Part shown: positions 17,050 to 26,636 of the stretch, piece after piece | How positions within the stretch are numbered: position 1 is the first letter of the stretch | How the letters are laid out: the number at the start of each line of letters is the position of its first letter | Assembly (NCBI GenBank): GCA_963785645.1 | Contig: CAWAWG010000003.1 | Span: 744,001 to 808,000 of the forward strand | From: Trebonia sp963785645 | Lineage (GTDB): Bacteria; Actinomycetota; Actinomycetes; Streptosporangiales; Streptosporangiaceae | Direction of reading: 5' to 3' | DNA: 64,000 bases | Notes under the pieces: model-generated | Databases searched by the model: none | Seen by the model: only the letters and a program-made list of their open reading frames with translations | Told to the model about the DNA's origin: nothing | Made by a program: the position numbers and the translations under genes

Positions 17050-18612
17050 ATGGTCATGTTCAACCTCGCCCGGTCTCTTGACCGGAACGCGGACCGCACG
17101 CCGGATGAGGACGCGGTCGTCTTCCGCGACACCCGGCTGACCCATCGGCAGCTGCTCGACCGGGTGAACGCGCTGGCCGCCGCCTTCCTTGAGGCCGGCG
17201 TCGGCCAGGGCGACATCGTGGCGCTGCTCATGGGCAACCGTCCGGAATTCCTGGAGAGCGCGCTGGCGGTGAACCGCGTCGGTGCGGCGTTCCTGCCGCT
17301 CAACGGGCGGCTCGCCGAGCCCGAGCTTGAGTACATCATCCGGCATGCCGGGGCGGTGGCGATCGTGACCGAGCCGGGCTTCGCCGTTCCGGTCGCGGCC
17401 ATCAGCCGGCGGCTGAGCACGCCCTGGACGGTAGTCATGGCCGGCGGGGACGAGACCGACGGCGCCGTCCGGTACGAGTCGTTCCTCGGCGCGCACCGCG
17501 GCGCGGCCGTTCGCCCGGCCGACGTCGGCGAGGCGGACCTGCACCGGCTGATGTACAGCTCGGGGACGACCGCGCATCCCAAGGGCGTGCCGATCAGCTA
17601 CGGGAACTTCTACTGGAAGACGATCGGGCACGTCGCGGAGTTCGGTCTCAGCGCGGCGGACCGCACGGCGATGGCCGGCCCGATGTACCACGTCGGGGCG
17701 TTCGACCTGCCGGGTATCGGCACCTGGTGGGTCGGCGGCAGCCTGGTGATCCTGCCGCGCTTCGATCCGGCTGACCTGCTCGCCGTCGTCGAGCGCGAGC
17801 GGCCCACGAACGTCTGGCTGGCGCCGGCCATGGTCAACGCGGTGCTGAACGCCATCGCGCAGTCACCAGAGCTGGGAAACCGCAGCACGGCGAGCGTCCG
17901 GTTCATCACCGGCGGCGGGGAGAAGACGCCGGTGACGCTGATCGAGCGGCTGCTCGCGGCCTTCCCCAACGCGCGGTTCGCCGACTCGTACGGGCTGACG
18001 GAGACCGTATCGGGCGACACGTTCAACGACCGGGCGCACACGCTGTCCAAGATCGGCTCGGTCGGCAAGCCCGTGCTCAACCTGGATCTGAAGATCCTCG
18101 GCCCGGACGACACGCCGGCCGAGCCCGGAAACCCGGGGGAAATACTGCTGCGCGGCCCCAAGGTGGTGTCCGGCTACTGGAAGAATCCGGCGGCCACGGA
18201 CGCCGCGTTCACGCCGGACGGCTGGTTCCGCACCGGGGACATCGGTCATCTCGACAAGGACGGGTACCTCTATATCGACGACCGCAAGAAGGACATGATC
18301 GTCTCCGGCGGGGAGAACGTGGCAACGTCCGAGGTCGAGCGTGCCCTCTACGAACACGAGGCGGTCCTTGAGGCCGCCGTGGTCGGCATGCCGGACGCGC
18401 GGTGGGGCGAGGTACCGCGCGCCTTCATTGTCTTGAAGCTGGGCAAAGAGGGCAGCGTCACCCCGGAGGCGCTGATCGCGCACTGCCGGGCGAGGCTGGC
18501 CGGCTTCAAGACACCGAAGCAGGTCGTGTTCATGGACGCGCTGCCGCGAACTCCGTCGGGCAAGGTGCTCAAGCGCGAGCTTCGCGAGAACAACCGCCAC
18601 GCGGATGGGTAA
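17050..18612 (+). CDS. AMP-dependent acyl-CoA synthetase/ligase
   Basis: In this 520-residue ANL-superfamily ligase the P-loop-like motif MYSSGTTAHPKGVPISYGN is near residues 165-185. DSYGLTE lies near 315, GWFRTGDIGHLDKDGYLYIDDRKKDMIVSGGENV near 395-430, and the C-terminal catalytic Lys is in PSGKVLKRELRE. It activates a carboxylic acid to its CoA thioester. In the operon it would prime the substrate for the ACAD and SDR. The start at 17050 sits after a GAAGGAGATGGTC leader; an in-frame ATG six bases downstream is an alternative start. The stop overlaps the E1 gene by 8 bp. Confidence 0.93.
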   Translation: MVMFNLARSLDRNADRTPDEDAVVFRDTRLTHRQLLDRVNALAAAFLEAGVGQGDIVALLMGNRPEFLESALAVNRVGAAFLPLNGRLAEPELEYIIRHAGAVAIVTEPGFAVPVAAISRRLSTPWTVVMAGGDETDGAVRYESFLGAHRGAAVRPADVGEADLHRLMYSSGTTAHPKGVPISYGNFYWKTIGHVAEFGLSAADRTAMAGPMYHVGAFDLPGIGTWWVGGSLVILPRFDPADLLAVVERERPTNVWLAPAMVNAVLNAIAQSPELGNRSTASVRFITGGGEKTPVTLIERLLAAFPNARFADSYGLTETVSGDTFNDRAHTLSKIGSVGKPVLNLDLKILGPDDTPAEPGNPGEILLRGPKVVSGYWKNPAATDAAFTPDGWFRTGDIGHLDKDGYLYIDDRKKDMIVSGGENVATSEVERALYEHEAVLEAAVVGMPDARWGEVPRAFIVLKLGKEGSVTPEALIAHCRARLAGFKTPKQVVFMDALPRTPSGKVLKRELRENNRHADG

Positions 18613-20731
18613 CCAGGTGCGGTCGACCTCAGTTCCGCCGCCGGCGGTCCCTCCGGGCCCGGGAACGGCCCCGGAGCCTACCGAACTGCCGACCGACAGC
18701 CTGATCGAGGCCTACGGGCGGATGACCCTGATCCGGGTGTTCGAGGAACGGGTGTCCGACCTCTACCGCGACGGCGAGGTACCGGGCTTCGTTCACCTGT
18801 CGATCGGGCAGGAGGCGTCCGCGGTCGGCGCCTGCTGGCCGCTCGCCGCCGCGGACGTGATCACCTCCAACCACCGTGGCCACGGCCACTGCCTCGCCAA
18901 GGGACTCGCCCCCGAGCCGATGATGGCGGAACTGCTGGCCCGGGCGACCGGGACGAACAAGGGCCTGGGCGGGTCGATGCACATCGCCGATCCCGGCCTG
19001 GGCATCTTCGGCGCCAACGGCATCGTCGCCGCGGGCGTGCCGATCGCCGGGGGCGCCGCGCTGGCGGCCAAGCTCCGCGGTCAGGCGAGGCGGGGCGGGG
19101 CGGGCGGGCCGGGTGGCGGGGCGGGCGGGCCGGGTGGCGGGGCGGGCGGGCCGGGTAAAGAGAACAGCGGCGTGGTGGTGTCGTTCTTCGGCGACGGCGC
19201 GGTCGCCCAGGGGGCCTTTCACGAGGCGGCCAACCTGGCGGCGCTGTGGCGGCTGCCGATGGTGCTCTTCTGCGAGAACAACGGGTACGCGGAGTTCTCG
19301 CCGGCCGCCGACCAGCACCCGGTGCCGATGGCCGCCCGCGCCGCCGGCTACGGCCTCGAGTACGTGTCTGTCGACGGCAACGACGTCGAAGCCGTCGCCG
19401 CGGTGATGACGGATGTCGTGCGGCGCGTCCGCGCGGGCGCGGGACCGGTGTTCGTGGAGGCCGCCACCTACCGGTGGCACGGCCACTACGAGGGTGACCC
19501 GGAGAAGTACCGCAGCCAGGACGAGCGGTCGGACTGGCAGCGGCGCGACCCGCTGGTGATCGCCCGCGGGCGGCTGCTCGGCCGCGGCGTCGAGCAGGCC
19601 CTGCTCGACCGGGTCGAGGCCCAGGTGCGGGCCAGGATCGAGGCCGCCGTCGAGGCCGCGCGGCGGGCGCCGCGGCCGGACATGCGCGTGCTCCGCTCGT
19701 CGGTGTACGCGCCGCGGCCGGCCGTCGCCGAGCCCGCGTGGCGGCCGGCCCCGGACGGCGAGATCTTCCGGACCATGGACGCGGTGCGGCTTGCGCTCGA
19801 AGGCGAACTCGCCGCGAATCCGGACATGTTCGTGGCCGGCGTCGACGTGGGCAAGGGCGGCAACGTGTTCGCCCTCACCCGCGGCCTGTATGCGCGGTGG
19901 CCGGAGCGGCTGCTCGACACGCCGATCTCCGAGACCGCGGTCATGGGGCTTGCGGTCGGCGGCGCGATGGCGGGCATGACGCCGGTCGTCGAGCTGATGT
20001 ACCTGGACTTCCTGGGCGTCTGCTTCGACCAGATACTCAACCAGGCGGCCAAGCTGCGCTTCATGACCGGCGGCAAGGCGCACATGGGGCTGGTGATCAG
20101 GACGCAGTTCGGCGGCGGCCGGTCCTCGGGCAGCCAGCACTCCCAGTCCCTGGAGGCGATGCTGGCGCACGTCCCCGGCCTGACGGTGGTGATGCCGTCG
20201 ACCCCGGCGGACACCTACGGCCTGCTGCGCTCCGCGATCCGCGACCCGAACCCGGTCGTGTTCATCGAGAACCGGCAGCTGTACGGGATGAAGGGCCCCA
20301 AGCCGCCGGCCGATTACCTGCTGCCCCTGGGCAAGGCGAAGGTCGTGCGGGAGGGCACGGACGTGACCGTGGTGAGCGTCTCGCGGATGGTCCACGAGGC
20401 GCTGGCCGCCGCCGAGGCACTCGCCGCGGGCGGGATCAGCGTCGAGGTCATCGACCTGCGGACGGTGGCGCCGCTTGACTCCGAGACGATCCTGGCCTCG
20501 CTGGCGAAGACGAACCGGCTGCTGATCGCGCATGAGGGGGTCACCGACTTCGGTATCGGCGCCGAGATCGCCGCGCTGGCCGCCTACCAGGGGTTCTGGA
20601 CACTTGACGCGCCGGTCAGGCGGATGGCGCCGCCGCCCACGCCGTCGCCCTACGCGCCGAACCTGGAAGAGCGGTGGCTGCCCGGCCGGCAGGACATAGC
20701 GCGCGCGCTTGAGGCACTCGTCCGGGTCTGA
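18605..20731 (+). CDS. Fused E1 alpha/beta thiamine-diphosphate 2-oxo acid dehydrogenase
   Basis: This 708-residue protein joins an E1-alpha domain (about 20-350: ITSNHRGHGHCLAKG, TPP motif GDGAVAQGAFHEAANLAALWRLPM then ENNGYAEF) to an E1-beta domain (about 380-700: FVAGVDVGKGG, DTPISETAVMGLAVGGAMAGMTPVVELMYLDF, QFGGGRSSGSQHSQSLEA). Such fusions decarboxylate branched 2-oxo acids or acetoin-like substrates with an E2 partner, not seen here. An in-frame GGAGGPG repeat (three 21-bp copies at about 19093-19156) lies just before the TPP motif, where most family members have a short loop. It is the last gene of the operon, with a strong hairpin 58 bp downstream. Confidence 0.9.
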   Translation: MGNQVRSTSVPPPAVPPGPGTAPEPTELPTDSLIEAYGRMTLIRVFEERVSDLYRDGEVPGFVHLSIGQEASAVGACWPLAAADVITSNHRGHGHCLAKGLAPEPMMAELLARATGTNKGLGGSMHIADPGLGIFGANGIVAAGVPIAGGAALAAKLRGQARRGGAGGPGGGAGGPGGGAGGPGKENSGVVVSFFGDGAVAQGAFHEAANLAALWRLPMVLFCENNGYAEFSPAADQHPVPMAARAAGYGLEYVSVDGNDVEAVAAVMTDVVRRVRAGAGPVFVEAATYRWHGHYEGDPEKYRSQDERSDWQRRDPLVIARGRLLGRGVEQALLDRVEAQVRARIEAAVEAARRAPRPDMRVLRSSVYAPRPAVAEPAWRPAPDGEIFRTMDAVRLALEGELAANPDMFVAGVDVGKGGNVFALTRGLYARWPERLLDTPISETAVMGLAVGGAMAGMTPVVELMYLDFLGVCFDQILNQAAKLRFMTGGKAHMGLVIRTQFGGGRSSGSQHSQSLEAMLAHVPGLTVVMPSTPADTYGLLRSAIRDPNPVVFIENRQLYGMKGPKPPADYLLPLGKAKVVREGTDVTVVSVSRMVHEALAAAEALAAGGISVEVIDLRTVAPLDSETILASLAKTNRLLIAHEGVTDFGIGAEIAALAAYQGFWTLDAPVRRMAPPPTPSPYAPNLEERWLPGRQDIARALEALVRV

Positions 20732-20789
20732 TATTCCCGCTGCCCGCAGGCCTTGCCCGCCCGAGGGTCCTGGCGGGCGCCGCCAATCG

Positions 20790-20842
20790 AAGCCGCCATT
20801 CGTTCGGGAGACTCTCTCTCTTCTCCCGAACGAATCCGGCTT
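20790..20842. terminator. Strong bidirectional hairpin after the E1 gene
   Basis: A 14-bp perfect inverted repeat, ATTCGTTCGGGAGA (20798-20811) with its complement (20822-20835), encloses a 10-nt CT-rich loop. It extends by a further 6 bp (AAGCCG with CGGCTT) after a small bulge. It lies 58 bp past the E1 stop, between convergent transcription units, so a transcription terminator is the simplest reading, although no T-run follows. Confidence 0.65.
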
Positions 20843-21338
20843 ACTCACAACGTGCCGATCATCTCGGTAACCCCAGAGTCACCGTGCAGCTCATGTGCCC
20901 CAATGTGCGATTGCCGAGTTCTATTTCGTTTAACTGACCGCCCGGTTAAAAATTACTAAATTGGACCATTGACGGCTATATCTGGCCGTTACTGAATCCT
21001 TACTGTAAAAATCCCGTTTTGTACTGGCCGGTCAGTGTTATCGTCAGCGCTACCACCTTCCCACGAGTGACCGTGCACCGGGTGCGCGCGAGGTCGGCCA
21101 GCGGCCCGGCAGGCCCCGTCAGCTGCCCCAGGCGCAGAGCTCGCGGGGTACCAGCGGCAGCCTTGCTTGTTCCCGTCGGGGTGGTGCGCGTCCTGCTTGG
21201 CGATCTCATCGACGAGGGACTGCTGCACGTTGTTCCCGCCCAGCGAAAACCACACACTGACCAGCGCCTGCTGAGAATGGTGCTCGATGGACTTCAATCA
21301 CTCTGATGACGCTGGCGCCGACGCGACCGCGCCTGCGT
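20843..21338. other. Intergenic stretch between convergent units; no recognisable gene
   Basis: Apart from the hairpin at 20790, the 607-bp gap 20732-21338 holds an AT-rich segment (20925-21020), a loose palindrome TTTAAC...GTTAAA at about 20929-20948, and a clear TetR-type operator at 21022. Short frames exist on both strands: about 95 codons on + ending at 21306, and about 102 codons on - from 21297. Neither has a recognisable motif. The plus-strand one would begin upstream of or overlap the operator. A relic of a deleted gene is possible. Confidence 0.5.
21022..21037. promoter_or_regulatory. TetR-type operator without an obvious gene
   Basis: TACTGGCCGGTCAGTG is one of the best matches to the shared palindrome. 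It lies between convergent genes, about 300 bp beyond the livF stop, so it is not upstream of any recognised gene. Confidence 0.6.
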
Positions 21339-22158
21339 TCAGTTGGCGGATACCGGGCCGCTGGCCTCGCGGATCCGGTCGGGGGCGGGAGCGGCGTGCT
21401 CACCGCTGAGGTAGGCCGAGCTGACCATGTCGCCCACGACGTCGGGGGCGCCGTGGTAGGTGATCCGCCCGTTGATGAGCAGGGCGCCGGAGTCGGCCAC
21501 CTTGAGCACCTCGGCCGCGAACTGCTCCACCACGAGGATGGTCAGGCCCTGCCGGGCGATGCCCGCGAGCACCTCGTACAGTTCCTCGACCACCTTGGGC
21601 GCGAGCCCCATGGAGAGCTCGTCGACCATCAGAACGGACGGGTTCACCGCCAGCGCGCGGGCCATCGAGACCATCTGCTGCTCGCCGCCGGAGAGCTTGC
21701 CCGCCAGCTGATGGCGGCGCTCGGCCAGCCTCGGGAACTGCTGGAAGGACTTTTCAAGTATGTCCGCGTAGCTGGCTCCGGCGAAGCTGGCCATCTTCAG
21801 GTTCTCGGTGACTGTGAGGTTGGGGAAGATGCCCCGCCCCTCGGGAACCACGCACAGCCCGCCGCGGATCAGGCGCTCGGTCGGCACTCCGGCGATCGGC
21901 CGTCCGTTAATGGACGCCGTGCCCCTGGTCGGCACCAGCTGCCCGGACATGACCTTGAGCGCGGTCGACTTGCCCGCGCCGTTCGGCCCGAGCACCGCGC
22001 ACACCTCGCCCGCGCGGACGGTGAGGCTGATGTCCTGAAGCACGTCGATGCCGCCGTAGCCGGCCGATACCCGGTCGAGCTGGACCGCGACGGGCCGCGT
22101 ATTGGCTCGGCACTGTGGACTCCGGCCGCGCGGGGCCGGCCTCGGTTACCAGAGCCAT
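21339..22158 (-). pseudogene. livF: LivF-type ABC ATPase (or C-terminal domain of a fused Liv protein), one frameshift
   Basis: The ATPase has Walker A GPNGAGKST, signature LSGGEQQMVSMARAL, Walker B VLMVDELSMGLAP and the D/H-loop regions of LivF. The intact frame opens only at LQDISLTV. The natural N-terminus (TRPVAVQLDRVSAGYGGIDVL) lies upstream in the same frame without a start codon. ATG 22158 (MALVTEAGPARP) is in the preceding frame. From 22158 to the stop is 820 bp, so a single indel near 22100 restores 273 codons. The preceding LivG frame is open through 22158, so LivF may be fused to LivG. Confidence 0.8.
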
Positions 22159-25047
22159 CGGGCGGGCGGCGGGGGCGGCCGCTGGACGCGCCGCTTCCTC
22201 CGCCCCGGTGCCGAGGTAGGCCGCCAAGACCTTCGGGTTCGCCTGGACCTCGATCGGCGGGCCGGCCGCGATCACCTGGCCGGCGTCGAGCACCACGATG
22301 TGGTGGCAGAGGTTCATGATGAACCCCATGTCGTGCTCGACCACGAGGACCGCGATGCCGGTGGCGGCCAGTCCGCGCAGCAGGGTGGCGAATGTCGCGG
22401 TCTCCGAGGCCGACAGGCCGGAGGAGGGCTCGTCGAGCAGCAGCACCCGCGGCTGGGTGGCCAGCGCGCGGGCCACCTCCACCATCCGGGCGGTCCCGGT
22501 CGGCAGCAGCTCTGCCCGGGTTGACGCGACCGCCCGCAGGCCCAGGTGCTCGATGATCGTGTCCGCGACGACGTCCGGCCGTCCGGCCCCGATGCGGGCC
22601 CACCGCCTGCGGTGCAGCTCGGCGGCCACCCGGATGTTGTCCCGCACGGTGAGCGACCCGAAGACCTCAAGTCGCTGGAAGGTGCGGGCCACGCCGAGCC
22701 GGGCGAACTGGTGCGGCCGGGCGCCGGTCACGTCCTTGCCGTCGACGAAGATCCGGCCCGAGTTCGGCTCCTGCATGCCGGTGGCGACGTTGAACAGCGT
22801 CGTCTTGCCGGCTCTCGTTCGGCCCGATGAGGCCGATGATCTGCCCGTCCAGCAGGTCGAGGCTGACCTTGTCGACCGCCGTGAGGCCGCCGAACCGGAC
22901 AGTGACATCACGCAGCTCGACCGCGGGACGGCCGGTGTTGCCCCGCACAGCGGGCGAGGGCAGCGGGGCCAGTTCGCGCACCCCGGACAGCGCCGGCTTG
23001 TCCGCCGGGGTCTCCCGCTTGGGCCGGACGCCCGTGATCCGGTTACGCAGCTTGACCACGTACTGGACGTTCTGTTCCCAGATGCCTTCCGGGTGCTGGC
23101 CGATGCCGATGCCCATCAGGCCCGGGCCGAGGTTGCTGAACCAGGTAAGGAACGTGTTGTCGGGGAACGCCTGGTTCAGCCAGGCGAACTGCACCAGGAG
23201 GATTCCGCCGACGAGTGTGCCGCCGACGACCGACACGCCGCCTACCACCAGCAGCAGCAGGTAGGGCAGGCCCACGGTGAGCTGGAAGTCGCTGGTGCCG
23301 ACCGAGCCGTAGTAGACGGCGAACAGGCCGCCCGACAGGCCGGCGATCGCCGCCGAGAACATGAATACGCTCAGCTTGGTCAGCGTGAGGCTCATGCCCA
23401 GCATCGAGGCCGCGTCGGGGCTGTCGCGCAGCGCGACCAGCCGGCGGCCGAACGAGCGCCGTTGCACCGCGATGACGATCATCCCCACGATGCTGAACAT
23501 GATCGCCACGAAGATCAGGAACCCGGCGCCCTGAGCGAACGAGATCCCCAGGAAACGGAACGGGTTCTCCACCTGCAGGCCGAATACCGAGAGGCTAGAC
23601 GCCGCCGGCTGCCGTTGCCGAACACGGCCGGCTGGTCGAAGAAGAGGAACTCGGCCATGCGGGCGAATGCCATGGTCGCCAGCGCCAGGTAGATACCTTG
23701 GAGGCGGATCGCCGGGCCCGCCATGATCATGCCGATCGGCACCGCGAACGCGGCCGCGATGAGCAGGCTGAGCACGTTGCCGTTGAAGCCCCACTGCACC
23801 ATGGCGAACGCCCCGCAGCCGACCAGGGTGATCTGCGCCAGGCTGATCTGATTGGCCCAGCCGGTCAGCGGCACCAGCGACAGCATCACGAACGCGGTCA
23901 GCACGATGAGCGTGACCTCGCGCAGGTTCGGCCGGCTGAGGGTGGCGGCGCAGACCAGGCAGATCGCGATCAGGGCGGCGAACCCGAGCAGCGTGTTGCG
24001 GACCGACGGGATGCGCTCGGCGACCTGCCTCGGCTTGGACCTGCCCTTGATCCGCGAGTCCTTGACGAACAGCACCGCGATGAAAAGGATCGCGGCGGGA
24101 ATGGCCTGCGGCGCGGACGTCCACCGGCCGGTCCAGCTGAGGAAGTTCTCCTGGAAGGACAGCGTGAGGCCGATGATCAGTCCGCCCACGTAGGCCATGG
24201 GCAGGCTGCGCAGCCGGGCGATGATGGCCGCGGCGAACGCGTCGACGATGAACAGCGTGAGCGTCGAGGGGTCGAGGGCGCTCAGTTCTTCGGACAGGAA
24301 AATGCCTGCCAGCGCCGCCATCGACGAGCCGAGCGCCCACGCCGTCATGGTGGCGGCCGCCGGCCGCGCGCCGTTCAGCACGGTCAGGTCCCGGTTGTCG
24401 ACGACGGCCCGCATGGTGATGCCCAGACGGGTGTGGTAGAGCAGGAAGCGGAGCAGCAGGCCGATGGCGATGCCGGTGGCGATGGTGACGAGGCGGTAGT
24501 ACGGCAGGAACGTGCTGCCGATGTTGAAGCCGCTGGTGCCGAAGAACGTGGGGATGGTGCGTTGCGTGGTGCTGTTGGGGTTCCAGACCGACGCCGCGAC
24601 ACCCATCAGGCCGAGCATCAGGCCGATGGTCACCACGAGCTGGGCAACGATCGGGGAATCGGTGAGGAACCGCATGATCAGCCGCTCGATGAGCACGCCC
24701 ATGAGGGGCGCGGCGACTCCCACGGTCAGCAGGATGCCAACGATGGTCGGCAGCCCGATGTCGACCCGGAACTCCCAGTACACGTACGCCAGGAACATGC
24801 CGATGGCACCCTGGGCGAAGTTGAACACGCCCGACGTCGCGTAGGTGACGACCAGGCCCTGGGCGGCCACGCCGTAGATCGAGCCGAGCGCCACCCCGGT
24901 GATGACAAACCCGAGGATGCTGCTTCCCGTGACGGGCAGCCCGCTCCACGACTGCTGGATGATCACGGCAACGATCGCCGCGACCACGAGTGCGCCCGCG
25001 ATGTTGCGGGTTCGCTCGCGGGAAAGCGCCTGCCGGATATCAGTCAC
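22159..25047 (-). pseudogene. Fused LivH-LivM-LivG branched-chain-amino-acid-type transporter, two frameshifts
   Basis: From GTG 25047 (VTDIRQALSRERTRN; GAGGAG upstream) the frame encodes a LivH permease with many membrane helices (SIYGVAAQGLVVTYATSGVFNFAQGAIG). It runs on without a stop through a linker (RPRQVAE-type, about residue 300) into LivM (LVPLTGWANQISLAQITLVG). Near 23605 the LivM sequence shifts frame (LSVFGLQVENPFRFLG onward). It then runs, again without a stop, into a LivG ATPase (VELRDVTVRFGGLTAVDKVSL). A second indel falls inside Walker A at about 22815 (GPNE / AGKTTLF). LivG continues through VARTFQRLEVFG, LLLDEPSSGLS and AYLGTG. No separate binding protein is adjacent. An operator lies 99 bp upstream. 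Confidence 0.82.
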
Positions 25048-25145
25048 CTTTAACCAACTCCTCGCCCGGCCCGTCCGCCGCGGCCGCTCCGCCGGCAACG
25101 AAGGCTGCATGCCTGGCCGCAGTCATCCTTGATATTAGTTAACTG

Positions 25146-25161
25146 TACTGACTGGTTGGTC
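25146..25161. promoter_or_regulatory. TetR-type operator upstream of the Liv transporter
   Basis: TACTGACTGGTTGGTC lies 99 bp upstream of GTG 25047. With the site at 25238 it occupies the 237-bp divergent gap between the transporter and the ferredoxin reductase. Confidence 0.6.
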
Positions 25162-25237
25162 CTAAGAATGCGCTCTTGGCGAGCTGTCGTCAACAAGTTC
25201 GCCGCAGGACGTTGACATTGCGGCGGCATTCAGATCA

Positions 25238-25253
25238 GACTGACCGTTCAGAA
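25238..25253. promoter_or_regulatory. Degenerate TetR-type operator upstream of ferredoxin reductase
   Basis: GACTGACCGTTCAGAA keeps the CTGACC left arm and TCAG of the right arm. It ends 31 bp before ATG 25285. Confidence 0.4.
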
Positions 25254-25284
25254 CAAATCTGCGAGGGTGGGGGTTCGCCGGCCA

Positions 25285-26577
25285 ATGCCAACCGTGCGGT
25301 CAAGCAGCGCGTCTACCGGGTCACCGGGGGCGGACGGCGTACTCATCGTGGGCGGCGGCCAGGCCGCGACGCAGCTGGCCTGTTCGCTGCGCGAACTTGG
25401 CTGGCAGGCGGCGGTCACCATCGTGGGCGAAGAGCCGCACGCTCCCTACCACCGGCCGCCGCTGTCCAAGGCATTCTTGTCCGGGAAGGCCGACATTTCA
25501 ACGCTTGCGTCCCGCTCGGCGGAATACTACGAGCGCGAGCGGATAACAGTGCTCACCGCGCAGCGGGTCAGGGAGATCCGCGCGGCGGCGCCCGGCCGGC
25601 CCGGGGTCGCGACGACCGAGACAGGAAGCCGCCTTGAGTTCGGCCATCTCGCGCTCGCCACGGGAGCGCGGCCCCGGCTCCTGGCCGTGCCCGGCGACGA
25701 CCTGGCCGGGATCTGCTACCTGCGCGATCTCGGGCACGCGCTAGAGCTGCGCGAGCGGCTCGCCGCGGCCCAGCGGGTGCTTGTCGTCGGCGGCGGCTTC
25801 ATCGGGCTCGAGGCGGCGGCCGTCGCCACCGCCAGGGGCAAGGAGGTGACGGTGGTCGAAGCGGCCGACCGGCTCCTCGGACGCGTGGTCGCACCCGGGA
25901 TCTCCGACTTCTATGCCGCGGCGCACCGGCGCCGCGGGGTGCGCATCCTGCTCGGGACGGCCGTGTCGCGGTTCGCGGGCAGTGGGCCAGCCGGTACGGG
26001 CGGGGCGGTCACCGGAGCGCACCTGTCGGACGGCGGATTCATTCCGGCCGATCTCGTCGTTGTCGGCATCGGCGCCGAACCGCGGACCGAGCTGGCCGAG
26101 CAGCTCGGGCTCGCGTGCGCGGGCGGCATCGTCGTCGATGCCTTCGCGCGGACCAGCGATCAGGCGATCGTCGCGGTCGGCGACTGCGCGGTCACCCCGC
26201 ATCCCGCGGCCGCGGAAGGCTCCCTGGTCCGCTTTGAGTCGTACGGACACGCGATGGACCACCCGAAGGTCGCCGCGGCCACGCTAGCCGGGGTGCCGAA
26301 ACCCTACGACGCGGTGCCGTGGTTCTGGTCCGACCAGGGCGCGCTCAAGTTGCAGATCGCGGGGCTGTCCGCCGGATTCGACCGGACCGTGCTGCGCGGC
26401 GATCCCGATCAGGAGCGCTTTTCCATGTTCTACTACCGGGCCGGCCGGCTGCTCGCGGTGCACGCGGTGAACAGCCCGCGCGACTACCTGGCGGTCCGCC
26501 GCGCGCTGGCGGCCGGGCAGGACATACCGCCGGAACTCGCCGCGGACCCCGACAGCCCCTTGCCGCAACGGGCCTAG
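25285..26577 (+). CDS. FAD-dependent ferredoxin reductase
   Basis: This protein of about 430 residues has the N-terminal FAD motif VLIVGGGQAATQLACSLRELG, PYHRPPLSKAFLSG (typical of rhodocoxin/putidaredoxin reductase), an NAD motif VLVVGGGFIGLEAAAVATARG, and the FAD-contact segment ALAVGDCAVTPHP-like VAVGDCAVTPHP. It moves electrons from NAD(P)H to a small ferredoxin. The convergent 3Fe-4S ferredoxin at 26637 and the P450 at 12752 complete a class I monooxygenase chain. ATG 25285 follows GAGGGTGG; the earlier in-frame GTG at 25267 is less well placed. Confidence 0.9.
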   Translation: MPTVRSSSASTGSPGADGVLIVGGGQAATQLACSLRELGWQAAVTIVGEEPHAPYHRPPLSKAFLSGKADISTLASRSAEYYERERITVLTAQRVREIRAAAPGRPGVATTETGSRLEFGHLALATGARPRLLAVPGDDLAGICYLRDLGHALELRERLAAAQRVLVVGGGFIGLEAAAVATARGKEVTVVEAADRLLGRVVAPGISDFYAAAHRRRGVRILLGTAVSRFAGSGPAGTGGAVTGAHLSDGGFIPADLVVVGIGAEPRTELAEQLGLACAGGIVVDAFARTSDQAIVAVGDCAVTPHPAAAEGSLVRFESYGHAMDHPKVAAATLAGVPKPYDAVPWFWSDQGALKLQIAGLSAGFDRTVLRGDPDQERFSMFYYRAGRLLAVHAVNSPRDYLAVRRALAAGQDIPPELAADPDSPLPQRA

Positions 26578-26636
26578 GGCCAGGCTCGGCCGTTGAGCAG
26601 CGGATGCGGCGGGACCAGAGCCAGCCGCACCCGTTC

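Noticed and set aside
18629..20848. 739-codon minus-strand frame opposite the E1 gene
   Set aside because: The plus strand has TPP motifs and operon overlaps. The antisense product has no recognisable domain.
20989..21306. Short overlapping ORFs on both strands proposed as genes
   Set aside because: No motif, no convincing ribosome site, and the plus-strand frame begins before the operator. Left as unassigned intergenic sequence.
22298..25053. Long plus-strand frames opposite the Liv transporter
   Set aside because: They are shadow frames with Arg/His/Asp-rich low-complexity translation; the minus strand carries ABC motifs.
25285..26577. Ferredoxin reductase considered as a nitrite-reductase or rubredoxin-reductase subunit
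   Set aside because: The PYHRPPLSK segment and the adjacent 3Fe-4S ferredoxin favour P450-type ferredoxin reductase.
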